Shown here: positions 1-12,200 of the stretch, piece by piece
Layout of the letters: each line of letters opens with the position of its first letter
Numbering within the stretch: the stretch's first letter is position 1
Assembly: GCA_023935145.1 (NCBI GenBank)
Contig: CM043698.1
Coordinates: forward strand, 80,370,001-80,434,000
Reading direction: 5' to 3'
From: Bretschneidera sinensis
Lineage: Eukaryota; Streptophyta; Magnoliopsida; Brassicales; Akaniaceae
Length of the DNA stretch: 64,000 nt
Made by a program: the position numbers and the translations under genes
Notes under the pieces: model-generated
Told to the model about the DNA's origin: nothing
Database searches by the model: none
The model's input: only the letters and a program-made list of their open reading frames with translations

Positions 1-104
1 GTTTGTGTGGTGTTTCCCTGATCTGCATTTTTTACACAAAAATTATAACTCAGGCAAAGATACAAGAATAATCAATAGAACATACAGAATAAACATCTAC
101 AAAT

Positions 105-107
<3 letters not shown>

Positions 108-145
<38 letters not shown>
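108..145. repeat. (TA)19 microsatellite in an intron next to a donor site
   Basis: An uninterrupted TA run of about 38 bp. It lies in the Mei2-like intron after exon 5 and ends about 10 bp from the GT donor at 155-154. Confidence 0.95.
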
Positions 146-148
<3 letters not shown>

Positions 149-155
149 CTTGTAC

Positions 156-272
156 CTCTTTGACCTCCCCATAAGCGCCAAATATCTGACAAAGGTCATC
201 GTTCGACACTGATGGATCCAAATTGAAAACTACAAGAGTTCCTTGATTTATATCCTTTTCTGATGGGTTATC
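156..272 (-). CDS. Mei2-like coding exon 5 (start of RRM2)
   Basis: A 117-bp exon of 39 codons, [19 protein letters not shown] to YGEVKE, between acceptor ATGCCAG and donor GTACAAG. It covers the linker and the first half of RRM2. The next exon is outside the window. Confidence 0.92.
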
Positions 273-3200
273 CTGGCATGTAGCAGAGAAAAGAATACTT
301 GAAAAAGATGCTGATGGAATCAATACTGTGAAACTTCAATATGAGACAAAAATACTTAGTTCATACCTTGGGAATTGAAAAATGAATGTCCAATTTCCTT
401 CGTCTTAAGGGCTTATTCTGCAATGCACGCATTGCAGTGCGAGCAGCTCGAATATCATAGTAGGATATCATCACGAACCCCCTATGTTTACATGCAGTGT
501 ATAAAGTTCTGATGTCCCCATATTGCTACAAGAAATAGAAGCCATTTCAATGTAAGAAAGTTTGGTACTAGCACAATAAAGATGAAAAATGGTTCCAAAG
601 CACATGAATAAAAATTAATAAGATGAAAAAAGTACCAAGCCCCAATAGGCAATAACAAATTATTATGTACTGAATGTACGAAGGAAATAGAGTATGGACT
701 CAACACATCACAAACACAACACTTAAAATTCAATATATACTTTCCCATGAAAAAATATAGTTTGTCTCTCTGTATTTATTAGTCTTTCTCTGCAGATTAA
801 AAATCATCACTATAACTCAATTATTTTTCCTTTATTTCTTCTGGGGGGTGGGGGCAGGCGGCAACCAAAGTATGAAAAAATCCCTACATGACCATCCACC
901 ATGGTCGGTCTTCACAAATATTTTGTTACAGATTAAATATTCACAAGTATCTATCATCTCCAATCCATGTCAGCTACATGTCCAGAAAATAATATTTCGC
1001 TTCTAGATAATAGACACATATAATTCAAGTATAAGACATACTCAAGTCTAACAGATGTTCAGTGTCAAATACCAGTGTCTAAAAGCGTACAAGCTACTAA
1101 GAACCCTTTTGACCACCACTTCTGCTGTGAAGAAGCTAAAGCTAGGCCAAACAGTTGACATTTTAATCAGAAGCAGCAGCTAAAAACTGCTAGCAAATAG
1201 CTGAAAATGGCCCAAAAGCAGAAGGTGGATAATGATAGAAGCAGAGAAAGATGGGTGAACAATGCACTTATAAGTTTTTGCTCTGACAAAAATTCCTTTA
1301 AAGGCACGAATGTTTACAACCGTGTCAACATTTTTTATTAGCTGAGTATATGGATGCATGTGTTGCCAATAAAATAAAAAGTAAACAAGAAGAAAAAAAA
1401 AATCATATTACATTGGTGCACAAAAATTCTTAATTTTAAAAGAGAAAATAATTCAGAATAGAAAAGACAATATATATTATTTTGGGAGTTTGGGATTATG
1501 TTATAATGACAATATTCTTGAAGATTATATTTTAGGAAACTTAGATTTAGGCAATCAGATAGTTATTAAGATTCGATTTACTTTCTTTTTTAAATAATGC
1601 TTGGTGCCTGTATAAGAGCACTCATATTAGGATTGTAAGCAAACTGGATTATGGAATAAACTACTAGTTTTGTTCTCTCTTGTTTCTCTATTCTTTATTC
1701 TTCTTGGTCTGTTCTCCCTTTTGTCTGTCTTATCTATTTTCTCTCGGTCTAATATTTGTTGTTTCTCCCCTTTCTCAATCTGCTTCTCTTTCTACTTATC
1801 TGTCCTACATCGAAAAGATGTTGCACGTGTTTGTATATATATTATGTGTGCTAGCGTGTTTTCAATGCTATTCTTTTTTTTTAATAATTTTGACTTTTGA
1901 AGACACTTTAAAACTTAATCAACCAAACATAACAGCTTCTACAATCCAGTTTGGCAACACTTCTATCACACTTTTTACCAAACGCAGTGCAACTTATACT
2001 AAAAGCTCAGACACAGCAAAAGCTATTCTAATAGAAGTTTCATTAAAGCACAGCAAACGCTCCAGCTTGGCCAAATGGACTTTTAGGATTTAGTGAACTG
2101 GAAACCAAACACAGGACTAATGTACATATTTGAGACTTCTTTTTTTTTTATAAGTAAAACTGAATTAATAAAAAAGCACCAAGAGGGTGCAACCCGCAAA
2201 ACAAAGACTATCTACACAATAGTAATTCCACAAAATCTAAAATATCTACATCATTCACAATAAATTTCCCTTTAAACCAAAAATGAAAGGTATTAAACCA
2301 ACTGTTGTTATTTGCCTAAGTTTCAAACATGTCCAAACATGGTCTAAGTTTGGTTAATGTCCAAACCAATTGTGGGATATCAAAGTTCAGCAAGTTATAA
2401 GGTTGCACACATGTGTGTGCTTCAATTTTGAGCATGGGAAGGTCAGGCACACTGCTGTGGAAGTTTCTGCCCACAGGCAGGAGGTGTGCGCACAGCATCA
2501 GGTGGCTGCAGCATCAGGTCACGCCGCAGCACACAGCACCACACCAAAACGCACAGCATCACTTGGAGAGTGATGAAGGGCTGAGATTAAAGGAAGAACA
2601 TGATCAAAGGGAGGATAATGACTCACAAGAATGTCCAAGAATTAAGAGGCTATAAAAGGGGTTCTCAAGGCCTCATTTCATAAGATAATACAAGATACAA
2701 AAACACACATACAAGAGAGTTTTGTGACATTGTAAGATCATTGTAAACACTAAGAGAGAATTGTGTAGAGAGGCATAAACACAAGAGGGACTCTTGTAGT
2801 GAGGCTGGTTGTAAAGAAGAGAGGTTAGTAGAGAATTGATAGAAAGCATTGTAATAGGTCTATCACTTTCTCGTTCTCTTCTTGGTTCTTCAAGAACTTG
2901 GATTCTTGAAGGGGATTGCTGTAACTTTGTAAGAACCATTGAGATAGTGCAGAGAGTTCGGAGGAACTCACGGGGACGTAGGCACATTGCCGAACCTCGA
3001 CAACAAATTACTTGTCTTCTTTCTTTCTTTGATTTTCTGTTCTTGTGTTCGATTGCTGAAATTCTTTCTACAAGTCATTCAAGACTTGGGTGTTTGGAAG
3101 ATCACCACCTGGGCATCTTGTCAAGGTGATTTCCAACAGTGGTATCAGAGCTTTGGACAGTGGTATCAGAGCACAGCAGCTGGTTATCGGAACAAGAAGT

Positions 3201-6200
3201 AGAAGGTACGGAGCCAAGACTCCAAGAATCAAAGATCAAACTTCTTGGGTGATTCAAGAACGGTGTAAAGATCAAGATCTGGTCGTGTTCTTGAAAGTGA
3301 TTCAAGAACGGTTAAGATCCATCTTCGATCTGTGTTCTTGAGGTTGAAGAAAGCATTTGTGGGTACTGCATAAGACAAGGAATCATCTCCGCAAGATAGG
3401 TTCAAATTTCGGTATTAAGAAGTTTGATGGAAAGGGAGATTTTTCCCTATGGAAGCGGAAGATCAAGGAGGTTCTTGGGCAACAAAAAGTGGACTTGGCT
3501 ATTGGAGAAGATGATGCTTTTCCAGCAAGTGTCACGGGGGACCAGCGGACCGAGATGAAGAAGATGGCTTACAGCACCATTTTCTTGCACATGTCGGATA
3601 ATGTCACAAGGGAGTGCGGAGACTCGGAAGATCCAGCTGCATTATGGAAGAAACTAGATGAATTGTTTCTTGCCAAGACTCTCCCACATAAGAGGTATCT
3701 TCGGAAACGAATCTTTGCTTTTAAATTTGATCCTAAGAAAGAGTTGCAAGATAATCTTGATGCCAAGAAAAGGAGTGCATCAAGTGGTAAAGGGCTGTTC
3801 TTTAAAAGAAGGCCAGCAACTTGGTATGGCAGCAACCATGGCTACTACCGGGACAGAGGTAGAGGAGAGAGCCATAGGAGAGTGCACAGCAGCATGCATG
3901 GCTACTACCGGGACAGAGGTAGAGGTGAGAGCCATGGGAGAGTGTACAGCAGCATGCATGGCTACTACCGGGACAGAGGTAGAGGAGAAAGCCATGGGAG
4001 AATGCATTCCAAACTGAGATTTGGAGGGAAGAGCTGCTACTACTGCCATAAGGAGGGTCATGTCAAGAAAGATTGCAAGAAGATGATAAGGGATAGAGGA
4101 GGAAGCCATACCAAGAATGGAGAGGCTTCGGTTGCCAAAACAGAACAGCAAGATGATGATGTTCTTGTTGTGTGCTCAAGTGTGAGCAAGGGGCAAGAAG
4201 GCAGCGGGAAATGGATCTTGGATACCGGGTGCACTCATCATATGAGCCCTCACAAAGAATGGTTCAAGAATTTCAAGAAGATCAATGATGGAAGGGTCTT
4301 CTTGGGGAATGATAATTCTTGCCAAGTGAGAGGGATTGGAGACATCCAATTGAGGATGTTTGATGGAGTCACAAGGCTACTGGAAAATGTGAGGTATGTT
4401 CCAGATTTGAAGAGGAACTTGATCTCATTGGGGCAGCTGGATTCCATGGGCTATACATGCAAGATAGAGGGAGGAAAGATCAAGGTGGCCAAGGGATCTT
4501 TGGTAGTGATCAAGGCAGCAAGAAACGATGGACTCTATGAGATGATCGGAGAAACAGAAACTAATGATCAAGCAGCAAGTTTGATGGCTGAGCTGGACAA
4601 AGCAGCCCTTTGGCACACTCGCTTGGGACACATGAGCGAAAAGGGCCTGCAAGTGCTTAGCAAGGAAGGTCTACTTAGTGGTGACAAAGTAGAAAAACTG
4701 GATTTTTGTGAAAGCTGTGCTCTTGGGCAGCAACATCGGGTCAGCTTCAACATCGGAGTGCACAAGTCTAAGGGCATTCTTGACTACATTCATGCGGACC
4801 TTTGGGGACCAGCAAGGACACCAACACAGGGAGGTAACATTTACTTTCTGTCTTTAATTGATGATTATTCAAGAAAAGTATGGGTTTATTTGGTTAAGAA
4901 TAAATTAGATGCCTTGAATAAATTAGTGGTGTGGAAAGGGCTGGTTGAGACTCAAATGGGTAGAGTAGTTAAGAGGATAAGAACCGATAATGGCCTAGAA
5001 ATTTTTAACCAAGAACTTGATCAATTCTGTAGGTTAAATGGCATTCTAAGACATAGGACGGTTGTGGAAACTCCTCAGCAAAATGGAGTTGCTGAGTTGA
5101 TGAATAAGACCCTTATGGAAAAGGTTAGGTGCATGTTAGATAGATCCGGGTTACCAAAATATTTTTGGGGAGAAGCTGTAGCTACAGCTGCATATTTGAT
5201 TAATAGATCACCCTCTAGGATTGTGTTCCAAAAGACTCCCATGGAGATGTGGAGTGGAAAACCCCCTGAGTTGGACAACCTTAGGACTTTTGGGTGTGCT
5301 GCGTATGCACTCCAAAAGGAGGATAAGCTTAGCCCAGGATCTAGAAAATATGTATTTCTAGGATATGGGGTAGGGGCTAAGGGGTACAGGTTGTGGTCCT
5401 TAGAAAAAGAAGGATTGAAACTCATAATAAGTAGGGATGTTAATTTTAATGAATTGTTATTTCCCTACTTGGAGAAAACTAACCCTGCAGGGGCTAGTGA
5501 GCAAACCAATTCAGAAATTGTTGAGCATAGCATCAAGGGAGATTTTGTTCAGATAGAGCAAAGGAGGCAAGAGGGTTCGGACCAGGTAGAGCCCTTGGAT
5601 GATTGCCAAGCTCAAGAAACTCAAGAAGAGGCTGAACAAGAAGAGGATGCTGCAGCAAGTCAGAAGGACTTTCAGCTCATAAGAGACCAGGAAAGAAGGC
5701 TGGTCGGACCACCTTCAAGATGTGGGTTTGCGGATGCTGCGGATGCAGCAGCTCCTTGGACAGAAGGAGAGATGAGTGAACAAGAAACTTACATGGATGC
5801 CATGGCATGTAAGGATTCGCCAAGGTGGCAGCTAGCTATGGAGGAAGAAATTGATTCTTTGAGGAAGAACAACTTCTGGGAATTGGTGAAAATTCCAGGA
5901 AATCAGAAAGTTGTAGAATGTAAGTGCACTTACAAGATCAAAGAAGAGTGCCCTCCAAGAGATGAAGTCCATAACAAGGCTAGGCTGGTGGCGAATGGGT
6001 TCACAAGGAAAGAAGACATAGATTTCACAAGAACTTTCTCACCTGGACACAAGGTGGAGAAGATGGTGAGTATCCTCATCTATGTCATTAATGGGCTGTT
6101 GGTTTGGAACAGCAGGGATAGGATGGAAAGGTTTACATCTCAACTTAGTGAGGAGTTCGAGAGGAAGGATCTCAGCCTTGCACAAAAGATCCTTGGGATG

Positions 6201-9200
6201 AGAATCATCCAAGAAAAGGAGAGAAGCCGATTGAGGGTTTCTTGGGCAATTAGTATTTTCAGCAAAATTGTGAGTAATCCCGGAAAGAAGCATTGGCTTG
6301 GGATGAAGTGGTTGCTGAGGAACAAGGAGGCTCAGTGGCAGCCAATGGTAGCACTCATAACAACCGGGGCAAAATGCATAGCGGCTACGAAAGCCATAAA
6401 GGAGGCTATGGGTTGCAAAGGGTTGTTGGACGAGTGGGAGGTCCTAAAAGAGCAGGTGGTGGTAACTTTGGATAACCAAAGTGCGGGGCACTTTTGGAGG
6501 AATCCGGTGTTCCATGAGGGGACAAAGCATATGGATGTTTGGTATCATTACATTCTGGAAAATGGTACGAAAGGATGCATTCATGTTGACAAGAAGACCA
6601 CGGAGAAAAGTCCCGCAGATTTAGGCACAAAGGTTCTACCTCTAAGAAGGTCCAATCATTGCCTTGGACTTCTTAGGAATGGAGTTGGTTAATTGGTAAC
6701 TCCAGATGAGTTTGGATCCCGAAGCTTTCTGCACAATGGTTCAGGTTTTTGAACACTTAGACAAAGGTAGAGATTGTTGTTATTTGCCTAAGTTTCAAAC
6801 ATGTCCAAACATGGTCTAAGTTTGGTTAATGTCCAAACCAATTGTGGGATATCAAAGTTCAGCAAGTTATAAGGTTGCACACATGTGTGTGCTTCAATTT
6901 TGAGCATGGGAAGGTCAGGCACACTGCTGTGGAAGTTTCTGCCCACAGGTAGGAGGTGTGCGCACAGCATCAGGTGGCTGCAGCATCAGGTCACGCCGCA
7001 GCACACAGCACCACACCAAAACGCACAGCATCACTTGGAGAGTGATGAAGGGCTGAGATTAAAGGAAGAACATGATCAAAGGGAGGATAATGACTCACAA
7101 GAATGTCCAAGAATTAAGAGGCTATAAAAGGGGTTCTCAAGGCCTCATTTCATAAGATAATACAATATACAAAAACACGCATACAAGAGAGTTTTGTGAC
7201 ATTGTGAGATCATTGTAAATACTAAGAGAGAATTGTGTAGAGAGACATAAACACAAGAGAGACTCTTGTAGTGAGGCTGGTTGTAAAGAAGAGAGGTTAG
7301 TAGAGAATTGATAGAAAGCATTGTAATAGGTCTATCACTTTCTCGTTCTCTTCTTGGTTCTTCAAGAACTTGGATTCTTGAAGGGGATTGCTGTAACTTT
7401 GTAAGAACCATTGAGATAGTGCAGAGAGTTCGGAGGAACTCACGGGGACGTAGGCATATTGCCGAACCTCGACAACAAATTACTTGTCTTCTTTCTTTCT
7501 TTGATTTTCTGTTCTTGTGTTCGATTGCTGAAATTCTTTCTACAAGTCATTCAAGACTTGTGTTTGGAAGATCACCACCTGGGCATCTTGTCAAGGTGAT
7601 TTCCAACACCAACTATCTCTAATCACTTCAATAAGCCTCCCTTTGCCATCAAAAGCTCTTTGATTTCTTTTGTTCCACACAAGCCAAAAAAATAGAGGGG
7701 GATCAATGAGTATGCCCTCTTAAGCTCCTTAGAAACTCGTAAAACACTCCAAGCCCACACTTTATCTTTCACTGATTTGGCAACCACTCAACACCCGAAA
7801 CGCTATGAGCCATCTCCCACAAGCTTCTAGCTGGCGCACATCCATTAAAAAATGAAATACAGACTCGACGCAACCTTTACAAATGTAACTCCTATTAACA
7901 AGTACTTTCCCTTTCTATCAATTGTAATAATCTTTTTCCAAGAGGCTTTCCACAACAAGAAAAAGAAACTTTTTTAGGGGCATACGGACACCAAATTGCT
8001 TTTCAATGGAAGTTGGGTAGCCTTCCAAAGGAGTCCCATCAAGAAGAATCTTATAAAAAGAATACACCTCAAAACCTTCAGTCGGGTTAGGATACTCAAC
8101 CCTCTCAATCTACCAATCATGGACATTGAGAATTGTTGAGTATCCTAAGAGTTAGGATACTCAACAAGAATAAAAGGTACATCTCAAGAGATCCCATCAT
8201 TGGAAAAGGAGTAACACAAACTAACAATAGCAAAAAACTCCAAAAATTGGTCTTTAAAAGGAGTATCCCCAAACCACGAGTCCTGCCAAAGCCGAGTTCT
8301 TCCACCATTACCCACCATCACCGAAACACATTGAGACTTCTTGATAGTGACCCAGCAGCACCTAACATCTATTATCCCAGAAATGCATTATTGTATGCTA
8401 AAAAGACATCCAAACACTAACTATAACTAGGTTTGCTCAAGTATTCTCCCCTACATGTGCACTAAAAAGGGGAAACATATATGATTTACACATCAAATTC
8501 AGCTAGATACCCCCAACCAACCTTCCCTAGCCCCATTACTAACCTTCTAATTTCATTGTTTCTCTTCTTTTACTTTTATCCAAGGGAGTGGGCAGTACGT
8601 GGAGGAAAGGAGGGAGGGAGAGGATAACTATACATAACCATAGAACATGTTGGGATCTCTAGTGGAGATATTCTTTCAAAGAGATACAGAACCAATACTA
8701 CTATCAAGTGGAACTCTTTTCCACATAGTAAGAGCAACTAAGCGTGATGGAGAATATTATTAATAAACCATTAAATCAGAATAGTGAAACAAATAAGTTT
8801 TATGAAAAAATGAAAAGAATGGGTAAAAGGAGATCATACAAGATATACGAACGGGCTTATGAACATGCACACAAAGTCCAAGAAACTCTGAAAAGTTAGA
8901 TTCCCAAAATTACGGGGACCCAAACTTTCAAAACTCATTGAATACTTGAGAGATTCCAATATTCTTTTTTTTTTTAGAAAATAATAACTAAATTGTAGGA
9001 ATACTACACTTTTCCTTGTTCGATTTTAAACGTTGCCACCAGAGTCAGAAATATTCGAATTAAGCTCATGGCTCGCCCCTATCTCTAAAGGGGCTTACGA
9101 ACGAGCGGAGTGCTTACTCCTTTCTCTCGATAATGACCCTACCATTTCTTTTCTGCAACACCTATCCATCCTTCAGATTGACATCCAACCGGGTGAGTGA

Positions 9201-12200
9201 TAGCAGCTCCTGTTCACTAATAGATTTGCCGCCGGTTGCGCCTTAGCCCCTATTCCAGGCATTGTCAAATCCATTCCATTCCAGGTCCAGGTATCAGTGT
9301 GAAAATCCATTGTAGATGTAGGTAGTAAGTGACATTGGAGATGGTCTTAATCAGTGTTTTGATGAGATTCCCGAATCAAAGACGTCAATGACCTAATTTT
9401 CCTGGGATTGTAGTTCAATCGGTCAAAGCACCACCGTGTCAAGGCAAGGCTTAGCTACAGGTTCGAGCCCCCATCAGTCCTGACCTAAAAGTCACTTTCC
9501 TTGTCATAAATTACTAAATTACCTTTGAACCAATGCAATATTTGTTTGGTTTTTTTTTCAAAAAGTAAAGCCCAAAATTTCCAAAATAGTTTTATTTTTT
9601 ATTGAGCTAACCGAAAAAATTTCATAGTTCTAAAATGAATTTGCCAGAGAATCCAATTTATAAAGTAGAAATATTACTAGTAGCAAATATATATGTTGAC
9701 AAGAAGAATCGAAAAGAATTCTATGTATTTTTGTTAATTATCTGAATGCAATTCAACAGACCTATATAGACTTATAAATATCAAACCATTCTCAACAAAC
9801 CCTAATAAGACTAGGAGACATAAACTAAGTAGAACTAAGAAACCTACTAAGACACATAATAGAAAACCTAATAAGACTCTCAACATAATCCTAATTAGGA
9901 CTCTCAACACTCCCCCTCAAGTTGGAACATACACATGCACCAATTTATTACAAAGAAACCTATACCAATAACAAACCTAATCCAATACAAAACAAATAAA
10001 CTCAAACCCGTAAATTACAATAACCTATGAAAACACGTCGGGACTCCACACCCACGACAAACCATTAGGTCACCACGTCGGAACCACCTAAAGAGACAAG
10101 ATCCGAGAACATTGGATCAACAACATCAACATCGGAGTAAGGAACTCTTATTCAGGAATGGTCAATAACTCTTCTTCTTCTTGAACTCTTTTCTGCTTCT
10201 TGAAGAGGAAACACAATAACACATAACGGATACTTTTTTTTATTCTGCCTTTGCTTCGCTATTTTTTTTCTTTTTTTTCGTTCCTTTTCTCCAACAGAGA
10301 AACAGAGAAACAAAAACATATACGGAATTCGGCAGAATCTCACAGGAAAACAGAAAAACAGCCTGCTGAAAAAAACAACCGAAAGGAAGACATACCAGCC
10401 CGAAAAATTTGGGGAAAAAAACAAAACAAAAACTTAAAAAACATATTCTAAACTATATATATTTTAATGGTGTTTTAAGATCACCACCAGAATCCTAAGC
10501 CATGAGCTTTAATACCATGTTGACAAGAAGAATTGAAAATAATTTTTTGTATTATTGTTAATTATCATAATACAATTCAACAGTCCTATATATAGATTTA
10601 TGAATATCAAACCTAATAGACTAGAAGCCATAAACCAAGTAAAATTAAGAAACCTACTAGGACACATAATAGGAAACTTAATAGGACTCTTAACATAAAC
10701 TTAATTAGGACTCTCAACAATATATATTTAAACAAAAAGAGTAGTATGAGGATTATGTAATTACAGTGGGGCGCAGAACCATCAATACAAGCAAAATCAG
10801 TTTTCCAAAATGAAAAGTTAGATTACCTACGGAATGAGAAGAATCACTTGACCCCCCTCAGGGAGGATAAATGATTCCCTTAGGAAAGTTAGGTTCCACA
10901 AACATGGGAAGGTAAGAAAAATCAAACGAACGAAAGTTGGATTTCTGCCAATTTTCCTAGAAAAGTTGGATTCCCTAAAAGATTCAAACGGCCCCTAAAG
11001 TTATTCCTAAAAATATGTAGAGCTAATTCGAACCATATACCATTGAGACAGATCGATGGTTCTTCTTTATTCGGTGTTTCAATGCGATTCATGAAATGGG
11101 AAAAATTTACTCCAGTTCTCCTATTTCAATTTTTCACATAGATAATGTCATCAATTTAAGAATTGATAAAATAAAGCGTTAACATAAACATGCAAACATA
11201 CACAAATGCACTCATGTTTTTTGTACACCTATATGTGAATCATCATCCACCTTTTTCAAGAAAGGTTTTTTTGTTTGTTACAAAAAAATACTGTCATCAT
11301 CTACTGTACTGTACTCTGGCATGCATATTAAAGTAGGAAGAATAATCAACGTAGATCAAATCAAGGATCTGCAATTTGGATGGAGTCCTACCAAAACAAG
11401 AAAGTAAAAAATAAGGTACACGCGCTATACAGGTCACACAAGCTGTGAATAGTGACAGCATGAGAAGTATGCAGCTACTTATATGTTTTGATATGAACCC
11501 ACGTGTCTAGCAAATTTTGTTACCAACACATTTTTTAGTTCTTCTGGTGGGTGTTTATTACTTTTACCAGTTAGTTAAAGTAGGTATGTGTGACTTTTAT
11601 AGAAATATGTTGTGATGTACGCACAAAATTACACCTCATAGGAGCACAACAAGAACCAACAAAATTCGTAACCATTCCCATTGACAAGAAAGTGCACTTA
11701 ACTTATTTCATTAGGATTCAAATACAACCTAATACCATAAAAAGTGTCCAGGATCTATTTAAATATGAACCACACACAAAAACGACCAAGTACAATTCAA
11801 GTTTTTTAAAATGTTATCATACAGATCAGTAAACATGAAGATCTTTATTACATCTAACTATGAAAGACATCGTAAAGTCCTATGCAAACACAAAGGTAGT
11901 AATAAAGAAATAAATAACTAATTAAATAAAAGACAACCAAACTAATGAAACAAAGAAGCATCTCTCAGCATCTTACTATCCACCTATTACCTAGAAAACA
12001 GAGAAAAAAAATACTTCACTAGAGCACCTATTACCACACACTGGTATTACTTTTATCAGTTAGTTAAAGTAGGTATGCGTGACTTTTATAGAAATATGTT
12101 GTGATGTATGCACAAATTTTTTTTTTTTTTGATAAATAAATTGTATAAAAAGAAAAAGCGCGCCAAGGGGGTGCAAAGGCTATCTATAAGGAAGAAACTC

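Larger units (their letters stand above)
2303..7608 (+). mobile_element. Copia-type LTR retrotransposon, young but reverse-transcriptase-defective
   Basis: Complete from LTR to LTR: 5' LTR 2303-3138 (836 bp), 3' LTR 6775-7608 (834 bp), both TGTTG...CAACA, with a 5-bp target duplication CCAAC at 2298-2302 and 7609-7613. By eye the LTRs differ at eight bases plus one 2-bp gap, about 1%, so insertion is recent. Domain order gag, protease, integrase, RT remnant, RNase H tail is that of Copia. It sits inside LINE A, inside the Mei2-like intron, opposite in orientation to the gene. Internal deletions in gag and RT make it dependent on another element for movement. Confidence 0.97.

Noticed and set aside
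2316..2987. Several open frames of 60-104 codons as host genes
   Set aside because: They repeat at 6788-7411 because both are LTRs of the same Copia element.
3357..6692. Calling the Copia element autonomous because its frame is long
   Set aside because: RT lacks most of its palm and both catalytic aspartates, RNase H is a remnant, and no gag ATG is present.
9404..9482. Functional tRNA-Asp gene
   Set aside because: The anticodon stem and variable region are disrupted by mismatches and extra bases.
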